From positions 1,054,001 through 1,118,000 of the forward strand of contig NZ_CP107903.1 in the NCBI RefSeq assembly GCF_036013955.1: a stretch of 64,000 bases of DNA, read 5' to 3'. This document shows, piece after piece, positions 1-8,991 of the stretch. The notes under the pieces were generated by a model. It ran no database searches and was not told the origin of the DNA. It worked only from the letters and a program-made list of their open reading frames with translations. Source of the stretch: Streptomyces sp. NBC_00459. Its GTDB lineage: Bacteria > Actinomycetota > Actinomycetes > Streptomycetales > Streptomycetaceae. How positions within the stretch are numbered: the stretch's first letter is position 1; the number at the start of each line of letters is the position of its first letter. Made by a program: the position numbers and the translations under genes.

Positions 1-585
1 CTCACCCTCGCCGTGATGACGCTTCTGGTCGAGGGCACCCTCGAACCCGCCGTCCTCTTCTTCGTCGCGGTAGCGATCGCACTGGTGCTCAACTTCCCGC
101 GTGTCGCGGAACAGCGCGAGCAACTGCAGGCGCATGCCTCCAGCGTCGTAGGCGTCGTCGGCATGGTCTTCGCCGCCACCGTCCTCACCGGTGTCCTCAG
201 CGGCAGCGGCATGGTGGAGGCGATGGCCGACTGGCTGGTGGGCGTCATCCCTGACTCCCTGGGGGCGCACTTCCCGGTCATCACCGGTCTGCTGTCCATC
301 CCCATGACCTTCTTCACCAGCAACGACGCCTTCTACTTCGGCATGCTTCCGGTCCTCAACGAGACCGCCTCCCACTACGGCGTCACCCCGCTCGAGATGG
401 CCCGCGCCTCCCTCGTCGGCCAACCCCTGCATCAGTCCAGCCCGATCGTCGCGTCCTTCCTGCTGCTCGTGGGCCTGGCCAAGGTCGACCTCGGCGACCA
501 CCACCGCAGGACGATCTGGCGTGCCGTCGTCGTCGGGCTGATCATGCTCACCATCGGCGGCCTGACCCTCGCATTCCCCCTCTGA
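1..585 (+). CDS. CitMHS-family citrate-metal/proton symporter, C-terminal part
   Basis: The reading frame is open from the first base of the window, so this is the last ~194 residues of a gene that begins upstream; GTG at 13 and ATG at 16 are internal codons rather than a start. The product is an inner-membrane symporter that in this family takes up citrate complexed with a divalent metal together with protons. Several hydrophobic segments are visible, and the stretch around TFFTSNDAFYFGMLPVL followed by GQPLHQSSPIVAS is the characteristic C-terminal signature of CitMHS. The protein ends at ...LTLAFPL, with a TGA at 583-585. The metal specificity cannot be read from this part. Confidence 0.85.
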   Translation, partial: LTLAVMTLLVEGTLEPAVLFFVAVAIALVLNFPRVAEQREQLQAHASSVVGVVGMVFAATVLTGVLSGSGMVEAMADWLVGVIPDSLGAHFPVITGLLSIPMTFFTSNDAFYFGMLPVLNETASHYGVTPLEMARASLVGQPLHQSSPIVASFLLLVGLAKVDLGDHHRRTIWRAVVVGLIMLTIGGLTLAFPL

Positions 586-610
586 CCCGGTCCTTCGCCG
601 CCCGTCAGCG

Positions 611-850
611 GTCAACACCCTGGAGGCCGACCTGGTCTGCCACACCGGCGAGATCGCGGACAGCACAGCCGAACGCCGCCGCCCCCAAGCCGCCCCACTC
701 GGCAGCACGGTGCAGGCCACTCCGGCCAGGGCCTGCGTCACCGGCAACCGCGAGTACTACGGCGAGGCCCGGGGCAGGGTCGACCTGATGGACGAGCCAG
801 GCTGGGTGCCGCCGCGCAACCGGAGCCCCAGTGGCAGGTGTGGTCCTTGC
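611..850 (+). pseudogene. Decayed metallophosphoesterase fragment
   Basis: Reading from 611 gives VNTLEADLVCHTGEIADST, then VTGNREYYGEARGRVDLMDE, clearly the middle of a calcineurin-like phosphoesterase (YkuE-type). Two metal-binding motifs are damaged: the family GDxxD reads GEIAD and the family GNHE reads GNRE. There is no N-terminal DxH motif upstream, because the transporter stop is only 25 bases away, and recognisable similarity stops at about 850. I see this as a remnant left by a deletion, not a functional short protein. The fragment identity rests on motif recognition only. Confidence 0.6.
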
Positions 851-1182
851 CCCGCGCTCCCGATGCAGGCCCCCTGGGCCGGTGAGAACGCGAACGGGAG
901 ATGGCCCGGTCGACACCGGAACCTGATCGGCCAAGCTCAACACGGCTGCGGCCGACGCCCATTGAGGGGAGTCGGCCGCAGGCGTAGTCGACAAGCGGTG
1001 TCGTTCAATCGGCTCTCGACGACACCGCGGAAGCCGTTGACGGTCTCGACGAGCTGTGCGCAAGGATCTGCCGGACGTGTTGAGAGCCTTGGATCACGGA
1101 GCGTCCGGTGGGGTGTGGTCCACTCCCCCGCCCGCCCGTCGATCGGGGATCCGGGGCCGCCAGGGCAGCGACGCGCGGTGGG
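851..1182. other. Non-coding or degraded spacer
   Basis: I recognise no protein family in either strand of this stretch. Open frames here have arginine- and proline-rich compositions typical of antisense shadows in high-GC DNA. No clear terminator hairpin is visible for the beta-helix gene that ends at 1183. Confidence 0.4.
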
Positions 1183-4100
1183 TCATCGCACGTCGAACCG
1201 GTCGATCACGAGGTGGGAGCCTCCGGCCTTGGTGAGGGTGAGGCTGTGTCGTCCCTGGGCCAGTCCGCTCACGCTGTAGACCGTCTGTTGGGCGTGGCGC
1301 CCGGCGGCCTTGGTGTTGACGGAGCACCGCGAGGTTCCGTCGAGTGCGACCGCGACCCTGCCACCGCCGGGGCTGGTCTCGGTGACCAGGTCGATTCCGG
1401 TACCGGTGAAGGTGACGGTGACCGAGTCGCCGTTGGCCGTGGCGGTGTGGACGTCGTCGCCGTAGTCGCCGAGGCCCCGATCGGCGAGGGCCTTCCAGGA
1501 CGGTCCGGTGTAGGTGACGGAGGCGGCGGTGTCGTTGTACACGCCGGTGACCCGGAAGCCGTCCACGGTCGCGTAGTTGCCGTTGCGCTTGACGACCTGG
1601 ATGGTGTGACTCCCCACCGACAGACCGCTGACGCCGTAGACGGTCTGCTGTGCCTGGCGGGTGGGTGCGGAGGTGTCGAACAGTCCCTTGGAGACGCCGT
1701 CGAGGAAGACCTCGATCTGGCCCTGGTCGCTGTTCTTCTCCCCGATGACGGAGACCCCGGTGCCGGTGAAGGTCAGGGTGGCGCTGTCACCGTCGACCGT
1801 GGTGGCGTGCAGCGCGTCGTGGAGGTCACCGAAACCGCGGTAGCCGCTGCCGCTCCAGTACCCGGTGTAGCTGATCGCGGTGTCGTTGTCGTCGACCAGG
1901 CCCGTGAGCGGCCGGTACGCGGCTGTCGGGCCGGCCGCCGCGATGATCGCGCGGGCCGCCGCGGGCCAGGCGCCGGCGGAGACGATCGTCGACTGGACCA
2001 GGGTGATGTCGGTGCCCCGGTTGTCGTACGACGACCGGTCGGAGTAGTTGTCGTGGATGTTGTTGTCGTGGATGGTCGGCGTCCACATGCCCACCCAGTT
2101 GCCCCCGCCGATGCGCCCGACGTTGTCGTGGGTGTTCCAGTAGGAGCTGCCCTCGTCGTGGTAAATGATCTGGTTGGTGTGGTTGGTCACCTCAAGCAGG
2201 TTGCCCGAGGTCACGGAGGTGGCGGAGCCGTCGCCGTTGCCCTGGCCGCCGTTGGTGTAGATCGGGCCGCCGTCGTGCAGCACGTTCATCACGTCGTGGA
2301 CGTGGTTGTCCAGGATCCGGTTGTGGCCCGCGTAGATCGTGCCGTGGCGGCAGGTGGTCAGGCCCTGGGCCGCCTGCATACCGCAGGGGGAGGCGTAACC
2401 CCAGCCCCAGCCGAGCGATATGCCGGAGTAGGGGGTGTGGCCGATGTCGTTGTTGGCGATGGTCAGATCGCGGGTGTAGCCGCCCCAGACACCGACCGCG
2501 TCGCGGTAGTCCAGGCCGACGTGCTCGATCAGGTTCTGCGAGACGGTGTCGCCGGTGGTCATGCGGGTGGTGTCGGTGAGGTAGTAGTCGTCGACCTCGC
2601 CGACGTAGACCCCGCCGCCGGAGGTGTCGTGGATGAAGTTGCCGGTGACCGAGGTGTCCTGCGTGCCGTCGGCCAGGTCGACGCCGTTGCCGCCGAGGTG
2701 GGCGATCTCGTTGCCGGTGAGGACGATGCGGGAGCCGCGGTGGATCTGGACGGCCGCCGGGATACGGAGCGGGGCCTGGGTGTCGGCGTCCCAGAGCACA
2801 CCGGCCTGGTTGTCGATGTAGCCGACGGTGGAGGGCAGCATCCAGGTCGTGTAGGCGAAGGTGAGGCCCTGGAAGGTGATGTCGTGCACCGGGGCCATGG
2901 TGTCGGGGACGACGGTGAAGCCGTCGATCACCATGTACGCGCCACCGGTCTTGACCAGCTTGATGGTGTGCTGCCCCTTGGGCAGGCCGGACACGGAGGC
3001 GATGACCTGCTGGGCGAGCCTGGTGGAGCCGGCCGCACTCACGCTCCGGGTCCTGCTGCCGTCGACGTAGACGTCGATGCCGCCCTCGTCGCTGTTGACC
3101 TCGGAGAGTACGTCCACGCCGGTGCCGGTGAAGGTGTAGCTCACCGAGTCGCCGTCGGCGGTGGCGGCGTGCACGTCGGCGTACAGGTCACCGTAGGGGC
3201 GGTCGGTGTAGGCCTTCCAGTCGCCGGTATAAGTGATGCCCGGGTCACTGTCGTTGACCGGGGTCAGGTGCCCCGGGGTGCCGCTCGCGTCCACCAGCTT
3301 GTCCAGGACGGGAAGTTCCACGTCCGCGTTCTTGAGATTCTCCCCCGTGCGCGGCATGTAGTAGAGGCGGCCGGCCGCGCTGTCCAGATAGAACTCGCCC
3401 TTCTCGTCGAGGAGTTGGTAGGCGTTCTCGACCCAGGTGACGCCCTCCAGCTTCGGCAGGCCGGCCCCGTTGAAGGGGAAGCCCCGGTTGACCACCGAGG
3501 TGTTGTTGTCCACGAAACAGGCGGGGTCGACGTTCAGGCTGGACCCGCCGCCGCTGGGCACGGTGATGCTCGCCAGTGGGCACCTCATGTGCTTCCAGTC
3601 CCTGTCGTACGCGACCTCGACCGAGGAGGTGTTGGTGAACGACGCGTAGGAGGTGTCGCTGGTGGTGAAGCTGGACCCGCTGAGAGTGAAACCGCCCGGG
3701 TTGAGCGGACCGCGGGCCCGCTGGGCGCGTACCCCGTCGACGAACAGCTGTCGGCTCCGCGTACCGACCGGCACCGAGGCCCGGTAGATGTTCTTCGCGC
3801 TGTCGTACAGCGAGAACCCGGTGACCTTCCTGGCGCCGTTGAGTACCGGCTTCTCGCCCGGATAGGCGGTGTAGACGACCTGATGCCCGTTCTTTCCGGA
3901 GTCCGAGGGTCCCAGGGTGAACGCCTTCGACAGGCGGTAGTTCCCGCCTCGGAGATAGACGTCGATGTCGGCGGCCATCCTGGAGGCCATGCCACGGACC
4001 TTGTTCTTGGCACCGTCCAGGCTGCAGGGCGCCTTGAGCGTGCAGGCGATGCCCGATCCTGCGGGTGACGCGTACAACCGGGTCGGCGTGGCGGCGGACG

Positions 4101-4188
4101 CCGGGGTGACCGTGACCGCGGCAGCGGCGATCAGTACGGCGCCCACCGCGCCGATGCCGCGGACAGATCTGCGGCGGAACAGCAGCAT
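1183..4188 (-). CDS. Secreted beta-helix glycosidase (GH141-like) with three carbohydrate-binding-like modules
   Basis: A 1001-residue exported protein with a Sec signal peptide (about residues 1-32, ending ASA). It starts YASPAGSGIACTLKAPCS, typical of right-handed parallel beta-helix enzymes of the GH141 type (alpha-L-fucosidase or xylanase). Helix motifs shared with the paralogue at 4693-7851 include YRD (561-563), PYSGISLGWGWG (~586-597), DGGPIYT (~639-645) and YHDEGS (~676-681). A ~110-residue beta-sandwich-like module occurs three times, at about 318-427, 769-880 and 891-1000, each with SYTG-W...GD...DVHxAT..GDSV.TFTGTG...DGF.V. The first copy interrupts the catalytic region. The ATG at 4188 has GAAGGAG eight bases upstream. 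Substrate assignment to fucosylated glycans is inferred from the neighbouring sugar operon. Confidence 0.8.
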   Translation of the reverse strand: MLLFRRRSVRGIGAVGAVLIAAAAVTVTPASAATPTRLYASPAGSGIACTLKAPCSLDGAKNKVRGMASRMAADIDVYLRGGNYRLSKAFTLGPSDSGKNGHQVVYTAYPGEKPVLNGARKVTGFSLYDSAKNIYRASVPVGTRSRQLFVDGVRAQRARGPLNPGGFTLSGSSFTTSDTSYASFTNTSSVEVAYDRDWKHMRCPLASITVPSGGGSSLNVDPACFVDNNTSVVNRGFPFNGAGLPKLEGVTWVENAYQLLDEKGEFYLDSAAGRLYYMPRTGENLKNADVELPVLDKLVDASGTPGHLTPVNDSDPGITYTGDWKAYTDRPYGDLYADVHAATADGDSVSYTFTGTGVDVLSEVNSDEGGIDVYVDGSRTRSVSAAGSTRLAQQVIASVSGLPKGQHTIKLVKTGGAYMVIDGFTVVPDTMAPVHDITFQGLTFAYTTWMLPSTVGYIDNQAGVLWDADTQAPLRIPAAVQIHRGSRIVLTGNEIAHLGGNGVDLADGTQDTSVTGNFIHDTSGGGVYVGEVDDYYLTDTTRMTTGDTVSQNLIEHVGLDYRDAVGVWGGYTRDLTIANNDIGHTPYSGISLGWGWGYASPCGMQAAQGLTTCRHGTIYAGHNRILDNHVHDVMNVLHDGGPIYTNGGQGNGDGSATSVTSGNLLEVTNHTNQIIYHDEGSSYWNTHDNVGRIGGGNWVGMWTPTIHDNNIHDNYSDRSSYDNRGTDITLVQSTIVSAGAWPAAARAIIAAAGPTAAYRPLTGLVDDNDTAISYTGYWSGSGYRGFGDLHDALHATTVDGDSATLTFTGTGVSVIGEKNSDQGQIEVFLDGVSKGLFDTSAPTRQAQQTVYGVSGLSVGSHTIQVVKRNGNYATVDGFRVTGVYNDTAASVTYTGPSWKALADRGLGDYGDDVHTATANGDSVTVTFTGTGIDLVTETSPGGGRVAVALDGTSRCSVNTKAAGRHAQQTVYSVSGLAQGRHSLTLTKAGGSHLVIDRFDVR

Positions 4189-4289
4189 TGATGCTCCTTC
4201 AGGGGAGTGCGTGACAATCCGCCGCCAGGAGCGGCGGGGGTTGACCGTCGTGCGTGCGCTGGGCTGTGGCTACTCTCAGCATCAGCGAC

Positions 4290-4460
4290 ATAGATCCGAT
4301 GACTCAAACGTCAGGAGTGACCATTCCCGTCGGCCGGCAAGGAAGGCGAAGGGCGAGTCGCGCACAGCCCAATGCATCAACTTACGCCGTTCACATTGCA
4401 GTCGAGAGCATCACGCTTGCGGTTGACGTCCAGCTTGCACACGTCAGTCATCGGATCTAT
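4290..4460. promoter_or_regulatory. Perfect 15-bp inverted repeat pair upstream of the beta-helix gene
   Basis: ATAGATCCGATGACT at 4290-4304 is repeated exactly in inverted orientation at 4446-4460 (AGTCATCGGATCTAT). Each copy is followed at a short distance by ACGT (4308-4311 and 4441-4444). The pair lies 100-270 bases upstream of the start at 4188, in the 500-base gap between the two beta-helix genes. The spacing suits two operators bound by one regulator with DNA looping, but no protein can be assigned. The gap holds no gene that I can support. Confidence 0.45.
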
Positions 4461-4616
4461 AGCGAACAGCGGGGAGACTACGGCGAAGTTGCCGTTGTCG
4501 GCAAGAGCTGAGGGCCACGGGAGCCGGCGGGTTCCCAACAGGGTGCGGCTCAGTGGCAGTCGACGCGGAAGTGGACGTGGGCAGGAAGCGTCACTGCGGT
4601 CGGTGCGGCCATGGCG

Positions 4617-4661
4617 GAACTCCGTGTGCCGGTGCGGAGGCCGCACCGGCACACGGAGTTC
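4617..4661 (-). terminator. Strong hairpin after the second beta-helix gene
   Basis: A perfect 21-bp stem (4617-4637 with 4641-4661) and a three-base loop begin about 30 bases past the stop of the minus-strand gene ending at 4693. No T-tract follows, as is common in Streptomyces. Confidence 0.8.
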
Positions 4662-4692
4662 GTTTCGGAGATCGTGACCCGAACCCGCTCCG

Positions 4693-7600
4693 TCAGCTGA
4701 CGGAGAACTGGCTGAAGTTCGCGGTGCCGATGGTTCCGGCGTGGGCCGTGGAGAACATGCCCGCGTCCAGGGTGGTGTTCGCACCGGTCAGTGTCGCGGT
4801 GCCGACAGTGGTCCAGGTGGTGCCGTCGGCGGAGTACGCGCCCGTGACCGACGTACCGCTCCTGACCAGGCGGAGCCAGACCGGGGCGATGGCGGCGGTT
4901 CCCGTCTTGAGGACGTTGGTGTCGAGGTAGCCGTCGCTGTTGGAGTCGTACGACAGGGCGATTCCGTTGCCCGGGGTGGCCGCGAGGACGAGGTACCCGG
5001 TGGACGAACCGGCGGAGGCGACGCTGTTGCGCAGCATCAGACCGGCCTTGGCCCAGCTGTTGGTCTTGTCCTGGCTGTCGACGTGGACGATGACGGTGGA
5101 GGAGGTTCCCGCGACCCCGGTCCGGTAGGCGGCGGCGTACTCGTCGTCGTACTGCGTGCCGGAGCGCCAGACGTCGATGCCCGCGCTGGTCAGGGAGGTC
5201 ACTCCGCCGTGCTGGTCGACCGCGGCCGGAGTCGAACTGTAGGCCTTGTACGGCGAGGTGACGATCTGCAGGTTGCTGAAGGTCGCACTGCCGATGGTGG
5301 TGCTGTGGGCGGTGTGGATGACGCCGGCGTCCTGGGTGGCCGCCATGGACGACAGGGTCACCGTCGAGCCGACCTGGGTGAAGGTGGATCCGTCGGTGGA
5401 GTAGTAGGCGGACACCGTGGTGGCGGTGCGGGTGAGCCGTACCCAGACCGGCGCCGTGACGGTGGCAGCCGTGGAGGTGAGCTGGTCGAGGTAGCCGTCG
5501 CCGGTGGAGTCCCACTGGAAACTGACGCCGTGGCTCGGGGTCGCCGTCACGACCGCGTATCCGGCGGAGGAGCCGTCGTCCGTGAGGTCGTTGCGCAGGA
5601 CGACTCCGGCCTTCGCCCAGCCGTTGGTGTTGTCCACGTTGTCGACCCGGGCGGTCACCGAGGTGCCGTTGACGGCCGAATCGGCCTGATAGACGGTGCC
5701 GTAGGCGTCGTCGGTCTGCCCGCCGGCACCCCAGATGTCCGCGCCCGCGTCGGTGATGGTGAAGACGCCGCCGCTCTGGCCGGTGGTGGCCGGAGTGGAG
5801 GAGTAGGCGCTGTAGGGCGAACCGACCGGGTCGGTGGTCAGCGGACGGTACAGCGGCTGGATGCCGGCACTGTTCATGGCCGTCCGCGCGCCCGACGGCC
5901 AGTTGCCGTTGCTGACGACGACGGTGCCGCTCACCACGTCACCGCGGCCGTTGGTGTTGGTGATGTTCGCGGAGCTGTTGTTCGTCCAGTTGTCGGTGAG
6001 GGTCAGTGCGCCGGTGTTGTTGGTCGAGCTGCTGTTCTCGTGGCCCCAACTGCCGGTGTTGCGGAAGACGTTGTTGGTGTCCGTGAAGTTCCGGGAGCCC
6101 TCGTCGTGGTAGAAGCCGAAGTAACCGCTGTTGCTGTGGCAGTAGTTGCGTTCGAAGGTGCTGCCCGGTGACGCCGACAGGGTGTACATGCAGCCGCCGT
6201 CGGTCATCTGCTGCATGATGTCGTGGATGTAGTTGTCGGTGACGTGGTTGTTCGCGGCGGTGGTCGCGGTGGTGTAGGTGGGCTGGTAGCTGTACAGGCC
6301 CCGGTTGACGTAGTCCTGGCTGCCGCCGATGTCGTTGACGCCCCAGCCGTAGCCGATGGTGAGGCCGGAGTAGGGCAGGTTGTACACCTCGTTGTGCGAG
6401 ACGGTCGCGCCGTTCACGTAGGTGACGAGGATGGCCGACATGTCGCGGTACTCCAGCGCCACGTCATGGACGAGGTTGTTGCTCAGGGTGATGTTCTTGT
6501 TGGTCATCCGGCTGTCGCTGGGGTGGTGCGCATCCGCCTGAAGACCGCCGACGACGATGCCGCCGCCCGCGTCCTGGGTGAAGACGTTGCCGGTCGCGGT
6601 GACGCTGTCGGCGCCGAGTCCCACGCCGGTAGTGTGGGCGTTGGCGTCGTTGCCGATGCCCAGGCCGCTCTGGCCGAGCTGGGTGAACCGGTTGCCCGTG
6701 AACGTGATGTGGTCGGCGGCCGACACCTGGACGGCGGAGGGCATCTGCTCCCAGTGGGGGCGGGTGGCCTCGAAGAGCGGGCAGCCGCTCTGGCAGGAGG
6801 TCAGCGCGTCCGACGGGCGGTCCCAGGTACCGGTGAGGTACGCGCCGGTCTGCTGGCTGGCGTAGCCGTGGGTGGTGGGGTCCAGCCAGCTGGTGCCCGA
6901 GAACTGCAGCCCTGAGAAGGCGATGTGGGTGGCGGGTGAGGAGTAGGTCCCTCCGATGTTGATGAGCGACTGGAGCTTCGGCACCTCGACGTCGGCAGTG
7001 CTCATGTCCTGTCCGGCGAGCGGCTTGTAGTACAGGGTGCCGGTGGCGGTGTCGAGGTACCACTCACCGGCCGCGTCGAGGAATTCGTAGGCGTTCTCGA
7101 TGTAGAGGGGGCCGGCCCGGAAGGGGCTCGTCAGGGTGTCGTAGCCGAACGTGTTGTTGTTCCACGAGGGCTGGGCCATGGTGATGGTGCCGCCGCTGAT
7201 GCCGGTCACCGGGGCATAGCGGTCGGTGAAGGATCCGATGCCGTGGATCTCGGTCCGGGCGGGCTGCGCGAGGCTGTTGAGGTAGCTCAGCGAGCTGCTG
7301 GTGAACGTGTAGCCGCTGGTGGTCGCGGTCAGGTCGGAGCGGGTGATCGCGGCGCGGGCCCTGGTGGCCAGGACGCCGTCGACGGACAGGTGGCGGGTGT
7401 CGAAGCCGGTGCCGACGTTGCTCTTCCAGATGTTCTTGGCCGAGTCCTGCACGGTCCAGCCGGTGGCCTTCTGAGCGCCGGTGATGACGGGACGGGCGCC
7501 CGGCGCCGCCTTCCAGTTCACCGTGTAGCCGCCGGTGCCGGAGTCCGCCGAGGTGAAGTTGAGAGGCGCGGAGATCCGGTAGGTGCCATCGGCGAGTTCG

Positions 7601-7851
7601 ACGGTGATGTCGGCCGTCATGGAGCTGTTGAGCGCCCGCACGTTGGTCTTGGCCTGGGTGATCGAGCACGGCGCGCTCGCGGAGCAGGCGGTGCCGGAGC
7701 CGCTCGGCGAGGCGTAGAGCGTCGCGCCGGCCGCGAAGGCGGGGCCTGCCTGGACGAGGACCGTGGCGGTCGAGGCGGTGAGGACGGCGGCTGTGGCCAG
7801 CCATGATCTGAGCCGATGGGTGACCGAGGGGCGGATGCGGGTTGTTCGCAC
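4693..7851 (-). CDS. Secreted beta-helix glycosidase (GH141-like) with two C-terminal LamG/DUF1349-like modules
   Basis: A 1052-residue exported paralogue of the protein at 1183-4188. I chose the GTG at 7851 because a usable ribosome site (GGAAGG) precedes it and it opens directly onto an arginine-rich signal peptide ending ...QAGPAFAAGA; the open frame extends further upstream but without a signal peptide. The N-terminal part has YASPSGSGTACSASAPCS and the helix motifs YRD, PYSGLTIGYGWG, DGGCMYT and YHDEGS. Instead of the relative's repeat module, it ends with two ~170-residue copies of a concanavalin-A-like domain (YSSTPA...GVVLRNDL...GVSFQWDS..., then YSSTPA...GLMLRNS...GIALSYDS...), probably glycan-binding. 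A predicted FadR operator lies about 100 bases upstream, tying expression to the fucose-type operon. Confidence 0.8.
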   Translation of the reverse strand: MRTTRIRPSVTHRLRSWLATAAVLTASTATVLVQAGPAFAAGATLYASPSGSGTACSASAPCSITQAKTNVRALNSSMTADITVELADGTYRISAPLNFTSADSGTGGYTVNWKAAPGARPVITGAQKATGWTVQDSAKNIWKSNVGTGFDTRHLSVDGVLATRARAAITRSDLTATTSGYTFTSSSLSYLNSLAQPARTEIHGIGSFTDRYAPVTGISGGTITMAQPSWNNNTFGYDTLTSPFRAGPLYIENAYEFLDAAGEWYLDTATGTLYYKPLAGQDMSTADVEVPKLQSLINIGGTYSSPATHIAFSGLQFSGTSWLDPTTHGYASQQTGAYLTGTWDRPSDALTSCQSGCPLFEATRPHWEQMPSAVQVSAADHITFTGNRFTQLGQSGLGIGNDANAHTTGVGLGADSVTATGNVFTQDAGGGIVVGGLQADAHHPSDSRMTNKNITLSNNLVHDVALEYRDMSAILVTYVNGATVSHNEVYNLPYSGLTIGYGWGVNDIGGSQDYVNRGLYSYQPTYTTATTAANNHVTDNYIHDIMQQMTDGGCMYTLSASPGSTFERNYCHSNSGYFGFYHDEGSRNFTDTNNVFRNTGSWGHENSSSTNNTGALTLTDNWTNNSSANITNTNGRGDVVSGTVVVSNGNWPSGARTAMNSAGIQPLYRPLTTDPVGSPYSAYSSTPATTGQSGGVFTITDAGADIWGAGGQTDDAYGTVYQADSAVNGTSVTARVDNVDNTNGWAKAGVVLRNDLTDDGSSAGYAVVTATPSHGVSFQWDSTGDGYLDQLTSTAATVTAPVWVRLTRTATTVSAYYSTDGSTFTQVGSTVTLSSMAATQDAGVIHTAHSTTIGSATFSNLQIVTSPYKAYSSTPAAVDQHGGVTSLTSAGIDVWRSGTQYDDEYAAAYRTGVAGTSSTVIVHVDSQDKTNSWAKAGLMLRNSVASAGSSTGYLVLAATPGNGIALSYDSNSDGYLDTNVLKTGTAAIAPVWLRLVRSGTSVTGAYSADGTTWTTVGTATLTGANTTLDAGMFSTAHAGTIGTANFSQFSVS

Positions 7852-7948
7852 GTGACACCTTCCGGGTGGTTCAGAGGGGCCTGCGTGCCCACGACGGGCA
7901 GGGGAGAGCCCAGAGGCACAAGGAGGGGAAGGGAAATAGGGCTGTAAC

Positions 7949-7964
7949 ATTAGACGTCATATGA
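7949..7964. promoter_or_regulatory. Predicted FadR-type operator before the beta-helix gene
   Basis: CATTAGACGTCATATG is a near-palindrome (6 of 8 half-site positions symmetric). The surrounding 22 bases match, in inverted orientation, 19 of 22 bases of the site at 8924-8945 in the fadR/dehydratase divergent promoter. It sits about 98 bases upstream of the GTG at 7851. Confidence 0.6.
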
Positions 7965-8049
7965 ATTTCGTCAATAGATCGCGCACGCGGACTTGACCGG
8001 ATCCACCGGAGCCAGCCGGAGCCGGTCGGAGTTGGCCCGGGCATACGAA

Positions 8050-8077
8050 CGCCCCCGGCCCGGTCGGCTCGGGGGCG
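8050..8077 (-). terminator. Hairpin after the FadR-type regulator
   Basis: CGCCCCCG pairs with CGGGGGCG around a GC-rich loop, just past the regulator's stop at 8096. Confidence 0.6.
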
Positions 8078-8095
8078 AGGTCGGTGCGGGTGCCC

Positions 8096-8863
8096 TCAGG
8101 AGGCGGGGGAGCTCACGTTCGGCAGGCGACGGCGGCTCCACGCGGTCTGGATATGTGCCGCCATGGCCTGCGCGGCACCGTCGGGGTCCCGGGCCAGCAG
8201 TCGCTCGGCGACCGCGCGGTGCTCCTCGTTGGCCCGCTCGCACGCGGTCGTGTCCGGCGTGCCGTTGTACAGGAACGTCGTGCGCGCCTGGGCGTGGAGG
8301 ATCCGGATGATGGAACGGCCGAGCCTGTTGTGGGACGCCTGCAGGATCCGGTCGTGGAAGGCCACATCGGTCTCGATGAAGCGCGCCGGGACGGCGGTCT
8401 CCTCGTCGAGCCGGGCGAGCAGCCTCTCGATGGCTCGCAGGTCGTCGTCGGTGGCCAGCTCCGCGGCCTGGGCCGTCATCTGGGCCTCAAGCGTCGACCG
8501 AATGTCGACCAACTGGTCGAGGACGACGAGCTGGTCGTCGTGCTGGACGGTCGCGGCGAGCACGACGGGGTCGAGAAGGTTCCACTCCTCGGGCGGGGTG
8601 ACGCTGGTGCCGTAGCCCTGCCGGGCGAGGACCAGCCCCTTGGCCTCCAGGGACTTGACCGCCTCACGGATCGTGATGCGGCTGACGCCGAACGTCTCGC
8701 AGAGCTCGGGTTCCACCGGCAGGGTCGATCCCGGAGGAATGACACCCGACACAATCGAGTCGGTCAGGCTCTCCATGACGGCCTGCGCCAGTCGGGCCGG
8801 ACGCTTGGGCCAGGGCTTGAGAACGGGAGACTCTCCTGCTCTGCCGGCACTGTCCTTGGCCAT
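8096..8863 (-). CDS. GntR/FadR-family transcriptional regulator
   Basis: A 255-residue DNA-binding repressor. I use the ATG at 8863 (AAGGGGG upstream), not the ATG at 8950, which would run through the predicted promoter. The N-terminal winged helix reads LPVEPELCETFGVSRITIREAVKSLEAKGL. The C-terminal FCD ligand domain shows its metal/ligand set as D-x3-H in ETDVAFHDRI, then H in NEEHRAV and H in AAHIQTA. It is divergent from the enolase-family dehydratase gene and probably senses a sugar acid or its catabolite. The shared palindromes at 7949 and 8927 are its likely operators, so it would control both the catabolic operon and one secreted beta-helix enzyme, and also itself. Confidence 0.88.
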   Translation of the reverse strand: MAKDSAGRAGESPVLKPWPKRPARLAQAVMESLTDSIVSGVIPPGSTLPVEPELCETFGVSRITIREAVKSLEAKGLVLARQGYGTSVTPPEEWNLLDPVVLAATVQHDDQLVVLDQLVDIRSTLEAQMTAQAAELATDDDLRAIERLLARLDEETAVPARFIETDVAFHDRILQASHNRLGRSIIRILHAQARTTFLYNGTPDTTACERANEEHRAVAERLLARDPDGAAQAMAAHIQTAWSRRRLPNVSSPAS

Positions 8864-8926
8864 GCGTGTCCCCCTTGCTGATGCGGATGACGGCGAGTCT
8901 ACTGCTTGGGACTTCTTGACAGCATT

Positions 8927-8942
8927 CGTATGACGACTTATG
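8927..8942. promoter_or_regulatory. Predicted FadR-type operator in the divergent promoter
   Basis: CGTATGACGACTTATG lies between the regulator (start 8863) and the dehydratase gene (start 8992). The extended copy ATTCGTATGACGACTTATGT matches the site before the beta-helix gene at 7851. Its central position would let one protein control both directions. Confidence 0.6.
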
Positions 8943-8991
8943 TTACACAAAAATTTCGCAGCAGTACTTCCTGCTCCAAGGGGTGCAAGCC

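Noticed and set aside
1108..4068. 986-codon open frame on the plus strand opposite the first beta-helix gene
   Set aside because: Valine/glycine/arginine-rich antisense shadow of a well-supported secreted protein; no domains and no ribosome site.
8864..8950. Longer FadR-type protein starting at 8950
   Set aside because: It would cover the predicted operator and promoter and has no ribosome site; the ATG at 8863 has one.
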